DNA of 64,000 bases, from positions 906,225-970,224 of the forward strand of contig CAADRB010000047.1 of assembly GCA_900708905.1 (NCBI GenBank), given 5' to 3'. The number at the start of each line of letters is the position of its first letter. The stretch's first letter is position 1. The position numbers and the translations under genes were made by a program. Positions 11,462 to 25,319 of this stretch are shown here, piece after piece. The notes below the pieces were generated by a model that was not told the DNA's origin, did not search any database, and saw only the letters and a program-made list of their open reading frames with translations. The stretch is from Hymenolepis diminuta. Lineage: Eukaryota; Platyhelminthes; Cestoda; Cyclophyllidea; Hymenolepididae.

Positions 11462-14247
11462 CTGCCAATTAAATTATAATAATATAAATACATAATTATT
11501 ATTTAATAACTGACTGACGTTTTGGTAAGTAAAAAGAAAGGTAATTTTTTCCCCTATGTGCTATATTTATTCATTTGACCAAAAGAAAACAATCATTCAA
11601 CACTTCTATTAAAGACCAGTTAGATGTAAATAGGCACAGCTACCAACATTAACTGATCGGGAGTCGTTAATATAAAGCCGCAGAGTCTATGCGTTATTGG
11701 AAGATGAGAGATACACCCGGGGTGGGGGGGGAGGGGGAGTCACTGTCAGATTAATATGCTGATGCATGCTGGTTCGAGTACCGGGGACGGCTAGTCGTGA
11801 AAAATTTCTCTCTTCATCAGAGCAGTAATCAATTAAATTCTCCTGTAGATAGTTCTTTTAAAAGTTAATAAAGTGACCTCGAAGTAATTGCACTTCGTCT
11901 TGCCTTCTTTTCTCCCTCCCTCTCTTTCTCTAAGTCTGACTGATTTGTACCACGGCAATATATAGTGAGCGGATATTATACCACCATAACCAGATCTCCT
12001 ATCAGTACTATAGCATAGAAGAGTCACACTTATCAAAAGTGCGCAAAAATCACATTCATTGATTAGAAGAAAACTTGAAGTCTGGAAAAATGCGAATTTC
12101 TTAAAAGCTCTAATTGGTACTAATGTCTTTGTGCTTACTGTATTTGAAAGCGCTAAGGCCGTTTGAAGTTTACTTTTAAAGATTGTTCGTCGACTGTTTT
12201 ATTCTCTGTCAGTCTGTGCAGTTGCTAAGACAAAAAAATAACAATAAATTCTGAGTTTTTTAAAAGTTTTCAACAAAAATGGCATATATTTAGAATATTT
12301 TCCAAAACTTAAGTAATGCTTATGGTATCCGAACTCCCAGTGTCGGACCACATGATAAACTTAAGTTGAGACACATCGACTTGGGTAATAAGTGGCTTCT
12401 CCTTTCCACTAAGTGTATCTAATCGGTTGTATTTGACACTGTTGGAGTAAAGGTGGTTGGATTAGCCACAATGAGAATTCGAAAGAGGAAATGAAATATA
12501 GGAGAAGCCTAAAAAGATGACATGGGTTCGGACATCGCTGATCGGGAAAAATAAACCCTAGCAACGTTTCTGCTAATTAGAATAAACTACTTAAGGGTGC
12601 AGGGTGGTTCTCTATGGGGAACTTGGAGTCAATCCAGGATTAAGCACTTCAAGCGCTACTGTGAGGTCATGATAATAAAGTCCTAGAAATCGGTAATAAT
12701 CTGGATAAAAGCTTTGGAAACGCATAAGAATTCATCCTTCAAAATAATGGGATTCAGTCATGACAAGTTCTCTCTGTCATGCTTGTAAAAAGATCTCAAC
12801 AGGTTTTAATACCATAATGGAATACCATGAGAATGCTTCAATGACAAAGAATCAATTCAATTTCACATTGAAATTCTAGTAAAGTGGATAAATAATTACC
12901 ATATTTATCTGCCCAAGTAACCACAACTTTTAATGAAATTCTATCAATTAAATGATTACTGTTTTATATAATCAATTTAATTCTTATTAATTTGGAATTA
13001 ATAATAATCTATCTTTCATTTAAGAATTTTATGACGTATGCATTAGTTCACTTTAGCATTTTCAAGTTATTTCACTTTTAATCGCATTTGATCTGGGAAA
13101 GGGCACCTTATCACAAAATGTGATCAGGACTGGAGGAAAAAGAACTCGCGTGTGATTCAATCACGTGGAGAACGATTTGTCAAAGAAAAGGTGTGCACAA
13201 GAGTGATCCTAAAATAAAGTCAACTCGTTAATGCAAACTCAAGTGTCAGGCGAATGCTCAGAGTCAAATTAACATAATCTACTGCCTGTCAGCTGGCCTA
13301 TCAAGTTAAGCGTTCACATGCGATTAAATCAATAGGGCATTTTCAGTTAAAAATGCTTTGTTGTCACAGCATTACAAATTTATCAATGAAGAATAGTAGT
13401 GGTAATAGGTTGCAATTTATGAATTACTAATGCGGGACAGAGTAAACCTCCAAAACTGTTTCCTCTCCCAGCTTACAAACTTCGGTATCTCATGAGAGGG
13501 AGTGTGTAGTGCAACTTGGTTTACCATTACATCATACTAACATTTATCCAATCTCGTGTGTAGTTAATTTTCCACGTTCACTGGTGGACACTTTAAGGGC
13601 ACGTTCATCATATTGTTTTCATACCAGTACTTTGCTTGTAAAAGCCTTGTTACAATTATACAATTATATGCACTTCATTAGTACCGGTGTGCTATTCCTT
13701 CATTCAATACATGAGGTGTATTAATCATTTCTTGGAACTTCTATCCAATTCTGTTGGTACTGGACAATTCCATACTTCTACTAAGTACGGTTTAGCGGGA
13801 TTATTCAGCAGCAATTTTGCTGACAGTGGCGGAGTAAAGCTCAATGTGGTGGGGTGAGATAACAGGGTAATTTATAAAAAAACAACTTGAAGGCCGAGAG
13901 ATGAAGTATATGTTGAAGTGATTGATGAGAGAAGAGAGTTGGGTTAAATTAATAAGAGAGAATTCTTTACAAAAGAGTTTTGCAAAAAGTTAACAATAAA
14001 GGAAAGGAAAGTACATATGTACCTTTTTGATATTCTAAAATTATAATTATTGTCCCAAATTTTAATCATAGAAAAATTAAATAAATAATTTATCGTTTAT
14101 AATTCCTGAAATTTACATTTTTTGCCGAAATGTACTAAATTATGAGTTGTTGCCTTACAGAATTTTGAGTGAATTGCGGAAATTTGCTTAATCTCGTGTT
14201 ACTATTGAGTTCTGACTTTTGCAGGCCATTCTGGGAGGCCAATAAGG
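11462..14247. other. Intergenic, low-complexity G run
   Basis: No gene supported. A G-rich low-complexity run lies near 11718-11741. Just after it a GGTTCGAGTACC block resembles a pol III B box, without a convincing tRNA fold around it. Confidence 0.4.
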
Positions 14248-14712
14248 TCATAACGGTGGCAAGCACATATTCTTTGTTATCTCCGACGATTTATACAATG
14301 CTGAAAACAAAAATATCTTCGTTTTCTCATCAAACGGGGGATTATTCAATACTATGCACATTTTTTTGGGCATATCTGGAGAAATAAAGGTCATCTCTGC
14401 AAAATTTGAAACTAAATATTCTCGTGATGTCCACATCACATCTGCCGCTACTGAAAATTGTCTTCTACCTCCTGCTATATCATTATCTCCTATGGTACTT
14501 CCTCTTCCAACTCCCGCTGAGGCGGACAATGATGACATGAAGTTGGGCCCATCAGTCAGAGATATCGCAAAAGTAATGAATCTCACACACTGTATGGAGT
14601 CTTCCTTGATTAAAATTGTACCAGCACGACCTGCCTCCGAGCCTACCGTGCCCAAACTACAATCACTCCAAATTCCTGTCTGCTTGATTACCATAAAAAT
14701 CAAATCTGCCGC
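14248..14712 (-). CDS. Uncertain coding island, open on both strands
   Basis: The minus strand is open for about 150 codons from an acceptor-like CTTAG (AG at 14713-14714) to a stop at 14248. The plus strand is also open for 120 codons at 14354-14716. The minus reading has many G-first codons and a balanced composition, while the plus reading is rich in Pro, Ala, Ser and Thr as expected for its shadow, so minus is favoured. No domain was recognised, no start is evident and no donor could be chosen. It could be an internal exon, a decayed gene or a retroelement fragment. Confidence 0.25.
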   Translation of the reverse strand, partial: AADLIFMVIKQTGIWSDCSLGTVGSEAGRAGTILIKEDSIQCVRFITFAISLTDGPNFMSSLSASAGVGRGSTIGDNDIAGGRRQFSVAADVMWTSREYLVSNFAEMTFISPDMPKKMCIVLNNPPFDEKTKIFLFSALYKSSEITKNMCLPPL

Positions 14713-17380
14713 CTAAGAAAATTGTTTTACTCTTGCCTCCCAAAATGAAATAATCTGATCTCCACGTTCTTTAAAGACTTGTCCTAGAACTCATTCTGTT
14801 TTGCATAGTGTTCTTAAAGGACAATTCTGTCCCAAGCATATTTCTATGGAATTAATTCAGTTACGACTTTAAAACTACATTAATTCATTAAATATTTTTT
14901 CAATAAATATTAGTTATTTTAGTGCTCAGTTTACTTATTAATCGTAAACTGAAAGTAAGATATACCTCAAGAGAGTTCATTACATATGAACTGTGTTACT
15001 GCTGTGACTCTGCTGAGTTTATTCAGTGTCCACGCATGAAACTGGGTCATTACTCCATAAATTCCTTAAAATTACACCAACAATAGCCTAAATTTAGGAG
15101 TTAACGAGTTAAGAAACGTATTGCGGTTTATCTCTGAAATATTTAATCGGAGTGAACTATTCTATGGAGAACATTTTAGGCATTTACAGGAAATTAAACT
15201 TTTAATAACATTATAATTGAAGGTAAAATAAATGTATTTTGTGAATTTAAATTGCTTTAAGGCAGATTTTCATTTGTATCTGTATGGATCAAACAAATAA
15301 ATCAGTATTTAAATTCAGTTAAAGTGGCATCAAATAAACAAAATATTTAATTTCATCAGATAATTTGCCGACGCAATTCTGAGCATAGGAGAAAATATGA
15401 TATTCAAAAACCCCCACACGAATATCACGAAAACTACTACAACGATTTATAAAATAAATTTTTTTTAGATTTTCCATCACTTATTAAATTAAAATTTGTA
15501 AGTATTTGTCAGATGTTGTAATAGTACACACTTAAAAGAGAAATTATGTGTGAAATCTCACTGCTGTCAACTATTAGCAAATGAAAGCGAGATGAAAAGG
15601 AACTCAAATGATTATCGGCCAATCGGACGACTCTTTTGTTCTGTATATGTGAAAAGGGAACTACTGAGAAATCATATCATCTAGATTTTCCCTATAAAGA
15701 AGAGGATAATGACCACGCGACTGGACAGGTCTCATTAAACTTTCAAATGAAGTAGCAGTTGATATGATGATCATGGGGCTCTAACTCACCTATTCTAACG
15801 TCATCTGCTCCTACTCTCATTAAAAACTGAACCATATTTCCCCTTCTACGTGTCTGGATGTTTTCTCAAAGTTAAATTTGTACAATTTTTCGCTTTACCA
15901 TGGGAAATAAACTCAACAAGTGATAGCTAACTAATTTTACACAAGCAGTTTTGACCAATTCCTATAAGCTAATTAGTGAAAAATGACTGTTAGACCAGCC
16001 CCTCATCTGACCTGTTCTTGCCAAATCGTTATTTTCGAAATCTTTTCTGAATTCTCAAATACTGGTAATAATTCAGTGTCTCGTTTTCATTTTAAAAATG
16101 TCAGACTTCGGAGTTAATATTATTGATGTAGAATATATGATCGTTACCTGTAATTGGCTTGTTTTGAATTTTCTCCATTCAATAATGAATTTGACCATGG
16201 ATACGAGGAGGGAAGGGATATTAAAATGAAGTCGTCCCAATTATGATCAGTTCTTCTTTTTCCTTACAATCTTTCCGGGTTCATCAGATTAGGGTTACTT
16301 AGTACTGAACTACCTTTTTTGAATGTATTAATTTATATGTATTATCGAGTTCTAATTAATGAATCGCTGTAGAAATCGATAATCTAAAGTAGCTTTATTT
16401 CCCAAGATTAAAAATGATTTAGTAGTTAAAACTAGCGTTTAAGCTTCTTATGATAAAACTGTTTCAACGCGAGATCTCGGGTACAATTTTGACTTGTAAC
16501 TCCATACAAACTTGATTGGTAAAAATCTCTCCTTTAGTTTTCACTCGAACCCTATTTTATAGAAAACCCATCTTCGAATGGCAAATTCTTTAAGAGGAAC
16601 AATTGCTAATTACATGGGCCTGAGCATATGGAAGTTTTGTAAAGATACTTCTCTTGGGATTCATATTAGCCGTTCTTTAAGCCACAACAATAGTGCAATC
16701 GCTTACTCTTTCTTTTGTTCTCAATGCAGTCATATGCTAATTTTCAACACCTAACGAACCTGGGAGCAATGTTTACGTTGAAAGAAGGGTAAGTCTATGC
16801 GGTGAAATGAATCGCGTTTCATCTTTAGAAGGTACATTTTTCAAGCGGAGTGTTATCAATTCAACTACTCAGGAGGTGGAAAGAGAGAGAGTTGCTTAAA
16901 TGAATACATAGACTAAAACAGCTTAATAAAGTATGGTTAGTATCTAATGACTAAAGCCTTTAGATCTGTCGGAGCAGAAGGGCTCACTTTCCGAGTTGGA
17001 TACAATTATTTTATATAATTTAACCGGTTAATATAGTAAAACAATCAAACTACGCTTGTTTTTTTACATATACTTGCAACAATATTTCGAACTACGAAAA
17101 TAAAATGAAAGGCGAAGCTGAGCCTTTTACAATATTGTATTTTTAAAAAAACAAAACGTGATATCATCGATTCTCCATTAGAATATTGTCCATTTGTATG
17201 TCATACTTATCCATCACTTCGATTGCAGTTAATCTTCCGGCAGTTTGAGAATAAACGAGATTATTATTTATACAGGTGTAATTTCCTACCAATTATTAGT
17301 TACCGCTGTTAAAAATGTTTAAGTATACGTATAATTGCATTTGATTAAAACCTAAATTTGAATTCAATGTTATAAATCCC
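14713..17380. other. Intergenic, nothing recognised
   Basis: AT-rich sequence; I see no gene, repeat or RNA that I can support. Confidence 0.5.
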
Positions 17381-18080
17381 AACGAATCACAGCTTTCCAC
17401 GATCCACGAGCCTTTCTTCTTTGCCATAAAACTTCAGAATCCCAGCATCATTTGCAACCTGCGCATCCAATCTGGGTGTGTTGTCTTAGCTACGCACTAA
17501 AAGGAGTCAAGGTTAGTTCACGCTTGGTGCGTCTGTGAATGCGCCCTAAGCCTTACATCCCCCTAGCTACGCCCAAGTCATGTTCGCTGTTATATCCGGC
17601 TGCTAGACTTATTGGTTGCAATATTAATTCAGCGATGATTTATATTTATTCTATAAATATAAATAACAGCTGTTTGTGAAATAAATAAATTAAGTTGCAC
17701 GTAGCGTCTTTCTGGATTGTAGCGGATGCTGCATCAATAAGTCTTTTTGCTACACCTAAGTAATCCTCCTAAGCAGTCCGAATAGCCTCTAGCAGAATCC
17801 TCTATTATCAGTTCACTCCCAAATTAGCTAGGCTATGCCCAAAATAGCAAGAATAAGCAAGGTGTTGAGTAGGAAGGGTTTATTGATCACTTCGTTGTTT
17901 TTTGTGAGTCAAAAGCTTAGTCACGCTAGGCTGCAGGGATCTTGATTGCTGATTGGTTGAGAAGGACTCTGCACACACGGCCGCGCTTGTTCTCAACGCG
18001 ACCGGTTACATTCAGCACTTCGGGAAAGTTCTAGCGCACGTGATTCAATCAGCCTTGCTAGCGTTGTGAACCCCACAGGA
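17381..18080. promoter_or_regulatory. GC-rich island with CCAAT boxes and a repeated motif
   Basis: GC content rises sharply here. CCAAT-type sites occur at 17467-17471 (forward) and at 17611-17615 and 17952-17956 (reverse, ATTGG). A motif close to CTAGCTACGC recurs: TTAGCTACGC near 17487, CTAGCTACGC near 17563, and degenerate versions near 17748 and 17824. The composition suggests either an unassigned promoter or a non-coding mobile-element remnant. No transcript can be attached to it from sequence alone. Confidence 0.3.
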
Positions 18081-21000
18081 TTAACGATTTAGTTCTATGC
18101 GAAATGGGTAAAATACATCGATGTACACAGTAAGAAGTGGGAGAAGACCTGCGGACGTACTTAAACTGTAAATAAAATTATTGACAAATACTTTTCTTCC
18201 TAAATTTTCTAATTTTCAGGTGTTCTAGAAAGAACTCCATCTAAACAATAGCCACAACTAACCGAAATTTCCACAAATTGTATTCATTAGGGTTTCATGA
18301 GATGTTTGTTTGCAATGCTCGTCATTTCTAGTTCTAAAATGAAGTTTATAGAAAACAATTTAAGTTCGTTCATAATTTAGGAACATAACACAAGACCTTT
18401 ATTAGCCCCTTCCTTTAATTCAGTGATAAAAATTGCATTATATCATTTTTTGGCAAGAAATTGAAAACATATTTATAAAAAATATACCCCACAGCATTAA
18501 AATCAATTAACATATAATTATATTTACTTATTATATTCAAATTGAATCAAATATCATGATAGAGTGATTGAAACATTTTGCGGGTTGAGCATTTGGAATA
18601 TTTTCTAATAGACATGATAGAGTTTGCCTAAATTAATAACATTCTGATACGCATGCACTCCACTTGATCTCGATATTGTCCCTGCATGCGATGCCAAATG
18701 CTAATCTATTCTATTATGTCAAAACTTTGTGCTGATTTATTGATGAATGAACAATGACCACACAAACCTAATTACTTTCAAGTGACCGCCCACTTCACCT
18801 AACGTAAAGGATTCATGATTACGACGAGTATTTTGTTGAACAAATACCCTTAAAACTAATAGGGTAGTTAATAATTATATATTGATATAAATTGACTTAT
18901 ATTAAATGATCAGTTTGGGTGTGATATTATTCCACCATTAGGCATCCTTTGAATGTATTGACTATTGAGTACCTCTAGTGGTAGTAGTGTAAGTCAAAGT
19001 GAACGGGTCGAAGTGTAAGTTAAAGTGCAGCACCTTAATATATTTAAGCCAGTCTTCACACTACCTCATAGCTCTAGGTCATTTGTGTGTAGAGGGATAC
19101 AAAGCATGTACGCAATGTTGGGATATAGCCGCTCAGGACAATATCAAAGAAATTGGGACATTATGCGAATAGGAAAGATGGTGGAAAAAAGCAACTCCCA
19201 ATTCCGAAAGTGTTTCAGAAAGTACACCTCAAAATGAGTCAAAAATATTGCAGATGAGACGTTATCTGTCTGTGTTAAATTACGTATTTCATTGAGAACG
19301 GTTAAATCCTCCCTAAGTTGGAGAGGTAGGCAAAATTGTCTTCTCTGAATTTGCCAACAGAAACTTGCGAAATTATCATTTTGGAATTGAATTTCCGATC
19401 ACGGCACTCCTATCCTAAAAAATTTGACCTTGGTGCCTGGAGCTTTTAGACTAACTGTTTAAATTAAATGACCTGTTTCGCCATATTAATGAACTCACCT
19501 CCCATTATTGTTAAAAGCAGCTACCTGACATGACTTGATGGACTTCAACATATTGTAACTCACTTGAGTTCAATCGATATGAACTCAGTAGTTATTTTAT
19601 TATTGGAAAGGGCACTGGCAGTGTTTCCTTCATATATAAAAAAGTAACAATGCACAATTTTTTCAAATAGAACAAGATGAATGCTAGTTATTTTTGACAT
19701 TCGAGAGGAGAAAACTTCTCGAGATTCCATGACCAATCGTTCAATCAAATCACTTGACGAATAAACTATAAGCGTCGTGAACATGTGCTCACTCGGGAAT
19801 TTTGAAACTGCATGTTAAATTTAATAGTTGAAATTGTGAATTAATCTTATCATGGTGAAAACATAATTATAAATAACTTTTGGATATTTTCTTATGACGT
19901 AATTAATATCCCATTTTATATTTTTCTCCCATTATAACCGAAAATAGCGTTTACCCCTTAAATTGACTACATGAACTATAATGATTTACAATACTCGAAT
20001 TGAACTACAATAAGTTTTCGCTTATAACAACCATAACTTGTGTTTATCCTTCTTCTCGTTGGCATATCAACTTGCGGATCAGGTGGATAACCTGACGGTT
20101 TCAGAATTCATATGAAGTAAAATTCTTATGACACGCTCCCCCCCCCCCTTAAAGGAGACGTACATAATGTATATATCTGTTCCATAAAAAGGACAATGGA
20201 GTAATATTGTTTATTGAAATTAACTATATAAATAATAAACGAGAGGACAGTAATGCACAATGCATTCAATTATGAAGAAACGGAGGTCAAAAATTTAGAA
20301 AACGAAACCGGTTTTAAACTTTAGGAGGGAATATGTAATAAGAAAGCATGTCTAACTATTTAATTCACTTAATCAGGCATTACAAACATTACAAACATGT
20401 TCAAGAATTTAGAATTCAAGTGCTAGCATTCAAAATTTTGATTGGTGACTTGGTGTGGGCAAATGTGGATAGCTTGATGGAATCAAAGTTCAAGTGCATT
20501 TGAATACCTGGCTTTTTTCTTACTTCTACTCAGCTCTCTCATTTTTTAGTCCATTCTATGAATAAAGTTGTAATTTTCTAAGAAACGGATATTTACCTCT
20601 CTGTTGGTGGGAGTAGCCGATAGTACCGTTAAAACTACCAGTCACGTGGAGAAAATGAAGTGGAAGGTGGTTGGCAAATGCCATTTCGTCATTTGCACCA
20701 CGAGACCTCAAAAGTGCACTATGGACCCACCAAATAAAACACCCATCGCTTCCCCATGTCTTAAATCCCTGAACACCCATTTCGGGATAAAAGTATAAAT
20801 TTTAATTTACAAAAATAAGTTTCAGGTTCTGTTCAGGTAAACAAAATTTCAGTAAAAACGTGTGGTTCACTATGAATGAACGCAGCTCAGTAGGCTCTAC
20901 TAAGTTAAGTTAGCTGGTTTCGAAGCTGAAAATATTACCTTATTCTGGTTAACCACTCTATTAAAATGGGGAGAGGAGTGATATAATCATCAATTCCTTA

Positions 21001-24000
21001 TTCTCACGCAATTTCAAATATTAGCGGTTTTCTGGCGTCAGACAACTTAGAGCTGGATCGTGAAATATGTGATCATAAAGCTACAGAAGAGTTGAAATCT
21101 CCATTCATGAAAATCAGCGCAATTATCCCCAAGTATTTCATCTTCTCCAAGATGAATGAACTTCTTCCGTGTCCTGTAATGTTAAGGCCAAAGAGACATG
21201 AACTAGGACTCATGCTCCAGAGATATCTTCACTTTTCAAGAAAGATGCACTTTACCTTTTTCTCTAGTTGATAACCGTAATATTTCACGTTGTGCACCAT
21301 TATGTCCAAATCGTATTTGCAATATGAAAATTAACTGATCATTTTTGATGATATAGGCTTAATTGTGAAAAATCAGATCAAATTACCCCACAGCCATTAA
21401 ATTCAGCATCATTTGTTGTCACTGAGGCACACCCCGCTTTCACAGATATAGCAAATTAGTTAGAATCCGTTTAGACCCGTTGTTACGGCTTTTTTCAATA
21501 CATGTAGGTTACAGTGTATGAGTGGGAAAACAAAGACAAAAGGTTTGCTCGAAGGATCCACTTGAGAATATTTTTTAATACAAGCAGCTGCATGTCTCGA
21601 TGAAGTAGAATGCAAATTGGTGTGATGAATTCGATTCATTTGGTGATCGAATTGATGCGTCAGTCATAAGATTGCCTTTATTCTTGCGAGTTTCACCCTC
21701 ATTTCATTTCGTACTGTTATGGATAATTAATGCTTCCATTGACAACGCAATGAATTCTTTTATTATCCTTTATAAAAAACGATAACACAGTAGTAAGCGT
21801 AACGGTGGAGACCTGCATATATTCGTATTCGGGGAGAGCAATAGCTATGCCTTCCACTGTGATGTTCTACTATTCAATAGGTTTTGTGTTTTGTTGCCCT
21901 CTATGGAACTGGATATTTTCAAATACTGTCAGTGGATGCGATTCTACGTATTACATTCGGCGTCGCAGATTTATAATTCAAAATACAATACATCGATATA
22001 TTTCAAATCGGTTGATCCATTCAAACCATTTTAAATGAAATAAAATTTTAAAAACTCTATTTTGAGGTGTAATAAAGACCAACTGTGCATTGGTTCATAT
22101 GACTCAAAGCTACAACTGAAGAAAAAGTTTTGAGTACATGTGAAGCACTAACAGCAGGTAGAGATATCTGGAAAACTCACCTTTTCTTTACCCTTCAATC
22201 ACAAAATCTTATTTTGAATGATCGTCTGATCAAGTTTTTATCAAATTAACTGGAATTCAACTGTTTTTACTACAGCCCTAGTCAAGCTCAAGATGATCAA
22301 TTTTCTTCATGGGGACGCGTCAAAAATGAGGTACTTACAAAATTGTTACAATAGATAAAAGGGAGTGGGCAAAAGATGAGGAAAATAACGTTTGACTTTT
22401 GGAATATGTTTGTGCCCTATTCACCTATTAGATAGTCCTCTGCTTCATGTTCCAAACTTCAAATAATATTATTCGTCCCCTGAATTACTGGACAACTTCT
22501 TGTCCATAACGTTGATTGTTTATTGACCGATGGATTAATTAGAATTGGCGATGACTGAGATGAGCAGGTTGAAGAGACTAGTAAAGGCCGAACTCACTGG
22601 AATTCTCTCCAGATAAAATCTAATTAACATATAATTTGAACTATATTTTATTTTATCGCCATTATTTTTCACTTTTAATTATAATTCCGACTTAACTAAA
22701 TGCAATAATCCGGTTAGCGACAAGACATAATTCTGTTAAAATATCTCACTGGCATAAGAAAATATGCCATATAAGAAGGCTTTTTACAATTCAAAATAAT
22801 GCATAGAGAAAAAGTAATACATGGCAGCCCATTTATCTTGGTAAACAGCCTTAGTTCACATGATTTCACAGGGTGGGAATATGCGCGAATCCGGTCTTTT
22901 AACCTTCCTGATCACGTGGCCTTGAAACCAACTGGCTATTTGTGCGTGAACGGATTATGTGATTTTGGTTGCCTTGATATATCGGCTTGGCGACTAAAAT
23001 TTAAGCCAAGAAAAGGCATAAGTAATGCAAAATACAAAAAAATAAAATAAAATTTACAAAATGACAGTAAAATTGAGAGCATGGGGAGAAGAACACTCGA
23101 AGTTGGTATAAAGGTGTGATATTTTGCTATATTTTGACTAGAGAAGAGGATTAAATAGAGCACAGAAGGGGATCTGAAGTCTGATCGAATTAGCCTTATC
23201 ATGGTATCCCTAGGCGTTCACTTGTATGTATTAATCTGTCGATTAATCCTGTTAGTTCCTTTTTGTGCCGTTTACAACGCTTCGATGTCTGTAGAGAGAT
23301 ATAGCGATGATGACTTTAAACTGCTATTAACAATTACCTTAAATAGTTATCCGATGTGCTCCGAGTCTCAGATCCATATTTCTCCGCTTCTTTATCTTAT
23401 AAGTCTATCTTCTTCCCAAACCATTTTCACCTTAAGAACTACGATATAAGGATTATGTTTGTTCTCCTAACTTAATACCTCTCCTTTTAGTTCGAGATGA
23501 TGATCGTAGAATGCTAATGAATGCTTTCTTTCAAGAATATTTTTTCCCTTTCTTTACTGCTGATTCTCAAGGTTGTTGTTTTTCTTTAACATATTTTCTC
23601 GAATTTACTTTCAAAAAACACGGTTAATTTTCATTTCTAACATTTGATAACTTAATTCGGTCAAAATATATTAAAGATCCATTTATATTGGTCAAAGCAT
23701 TCAAAACTAAGTGATATCGAGGGAAAATTCAACGAGATTTGACGAATTTGTCATCCATCATCATTTGCCATTATTTCGGCAATAAAATTTAAATACTTTT
23801 TTATTGTTGTAGATATATTCATATATTTGACCAAGTTGTGACATTTGAGTCTATTTATATAAGAAGGCAATAAACTTCCGGAGATATTGGAACTTAGATG
23901 AGTAGCCTGTAATATCTACTCCCTTAAAGCAATTTCTTAAAACTAGCTAACTTTGACTGATCACTCCGATGTTCAACGCTGATTAATTCCTACAAATCAT

Positions 24001-25149
24001 TTCATTTCCCTGATTTCTATGCATCTAAAGTTACATTATTGACATCAAGTATTCTGGATATGACATAGGGATGCCAATGTATTGCACTTTAGTTCAATTG
24101 ACTTTTGAAAAATACCATTATATATTTCATTTTTCCACGTTCAACTGATTTTATAACAGTGCATTTTACAACCTCTTTAAAGTTATGAGAATAGGAGCGT
24201 TAACCCAAATCACTTCATACAAGCATGATTTGTAATAAAAAATTCACTTAATCTCTCTCAGTGGGTTAAACAGGTGTATCAATAAGTTGCAAAATTTTGT
24301 TGTTTTCAAAAATCATTTATCACTACGGCCTTCGCGCCTAAACGGATCTAGTGAAGTTCACACTTATTTGTAAACAAGCGAAAGTTTACGTTAATTTTAC
24401 GTCCTCAAGTAAATAGGTGAAAAAATTCAAAGTTAATCATAGTTAGGCAACTTTTTGAAGGTCAGTCTCTTCTTTTCCAAGTGGGAGGCGATTTGCGAAG
24501 AGGTAATATCTTTGACTCTGTAGGTCTTCAGGTATGAATTGTAGTTCTACTCACTCCCAGCTAGTTGGGATCATGACATGCATACATAGTGTTGAATACT
24601 GAGAGTAAGCTGACAAATAAACTCGAAAACTACCAAATTGTTGGTTTGCTTCTAGATTTGTAATTCTCACAGATTGTCCCCAAGTCACTGCTAATAAGCG
24701 GGTACACACTGCTCTTGAAGACTTGACAGTTATTCAGGGTATAAACTGTCATAAGTCCGGCTGTGTCTTGATCTCCAAACATCAAAAATATGAAGACGAC
24801 TTGTATTCAAGTATGGTCTTTGTCGAATTCAATAAAGTGTCCCGGGGTAACCGCACATCTGTCCTATCTCTTTTTCGTGACATCTAGTGGGTAGAAGCTA
24901 GACAGCATAGAAAAGTCTTACTCTACAAAAGTGGTGACGCAATTACCTGTGAACTTACAGCAAAATTCTCCAGCGTGACTGCAAAGCAGTTGAAAGGGCT
25001 CCCTATGAGAAATGTATTAGTCCCAAGTAATTGTTTGTATTATCATAGCTAATACACTATTAATTAAATATTGAAAAAGTACTTCATTCTCAAGTAAACT
25101 TCCCAAGTCCATTAGAAGAATTGTTAACAGCGCTCTACTTGGGTGTAAG
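18081..25149. other. Gene-poor stretch with scattered open frames
   Basis: No gene is supported. Unassigned open frames of 80-95 codons occur (for example plus 20987-21271 and plus 24621-24884), but frames of this length are expected by chance in several places at this AT content. A run of 11 C bases lies at 20138-20148. Confidence 0.45.
18987..19027 (+). repeat. Short direct repeat pair
   Basis: GTGTAAGTCAAAGTG (18987-19001) and GTGTAAGTTAAAGTG (19013-19027) match at 14 of 15 positions, 26 nt apart start to start. This is probably a small local duplication. Confidence 0.5.
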
Positions 25150-25310
25150 GAGGGTATCCTGGAGTAGCTCTCACAGGAGACTCATATTCCACCACCCCTC
25201 TTGTTGACCAGATATAACCAGAGCGGATCCACTGGATGTGGATCAGTGGATATTGATCTCATGACCTCTGGCTTGGCCGACGAGCATGTTGACAACTGCG
25301 CTCATTATAT
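25150..25310 (-). mobile_element. tRNA-derived SINE, copy 1
   Basis: Read on the minus strand the right end carries a tRNA-like head: GCGCAGTTGTCAACATGC (A-box side) followed by AGGTCATGAGATCAATATCC (degenerate B box). The body to the left, including the block at 25180-25197 (ACTCATATTCCACCACCC in plus sense), aligns with the copy at 52165-52375. This is the only SINE copy found outside the helicase gene. Ends are approximate. Confidence 0.65.
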
Positions 25311-25319
25311 TATATACTT

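Noticed and set aside
11760..11785. GGTTCGAGTACC, a near-perfect pol III B box
   Set aside because: No acceptor, anticodon or T stem could be folded around it and the A-box side is poor; perhaps a SINE relic, not a tRNA gene.
20556..20798. Overlapping 74-codon minus and 64-codon plus open frames
   Set aside because: Both strands are open, neither has a recognisable domain, and the length is not significant.
20987..21271. Plus-strand open frame of 94 codons without a usable early ATG
   Set aside because: Several frames of this length are expected by chance at this composition, and the minus strand looks equally protein-like in places.
21787..22038. Two overlapping plus-strand frames of about 80 codons
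   Set aside because: Two frames open at once with no family resemblance; consistent with chance.
24932..24940. TGGTGACGC, resembling a primer-binding site for tRNA-Trp as used by CsRn1-type Gypsy retrotransposons
   Set aside because: Nine bases only, one or two mismatches to the tRNA end, no paired LTR and no gag or pol nearby.
24621..25049. Plus-strand frame of 142 codons with a single internal stop, which a short intron could remove
   Set aside because: At roughly 65% AT an open frame averages about 14 codons and a 64 kb window has thousands of frames; a run like this is expected a few times by chance. No domain was recognised.
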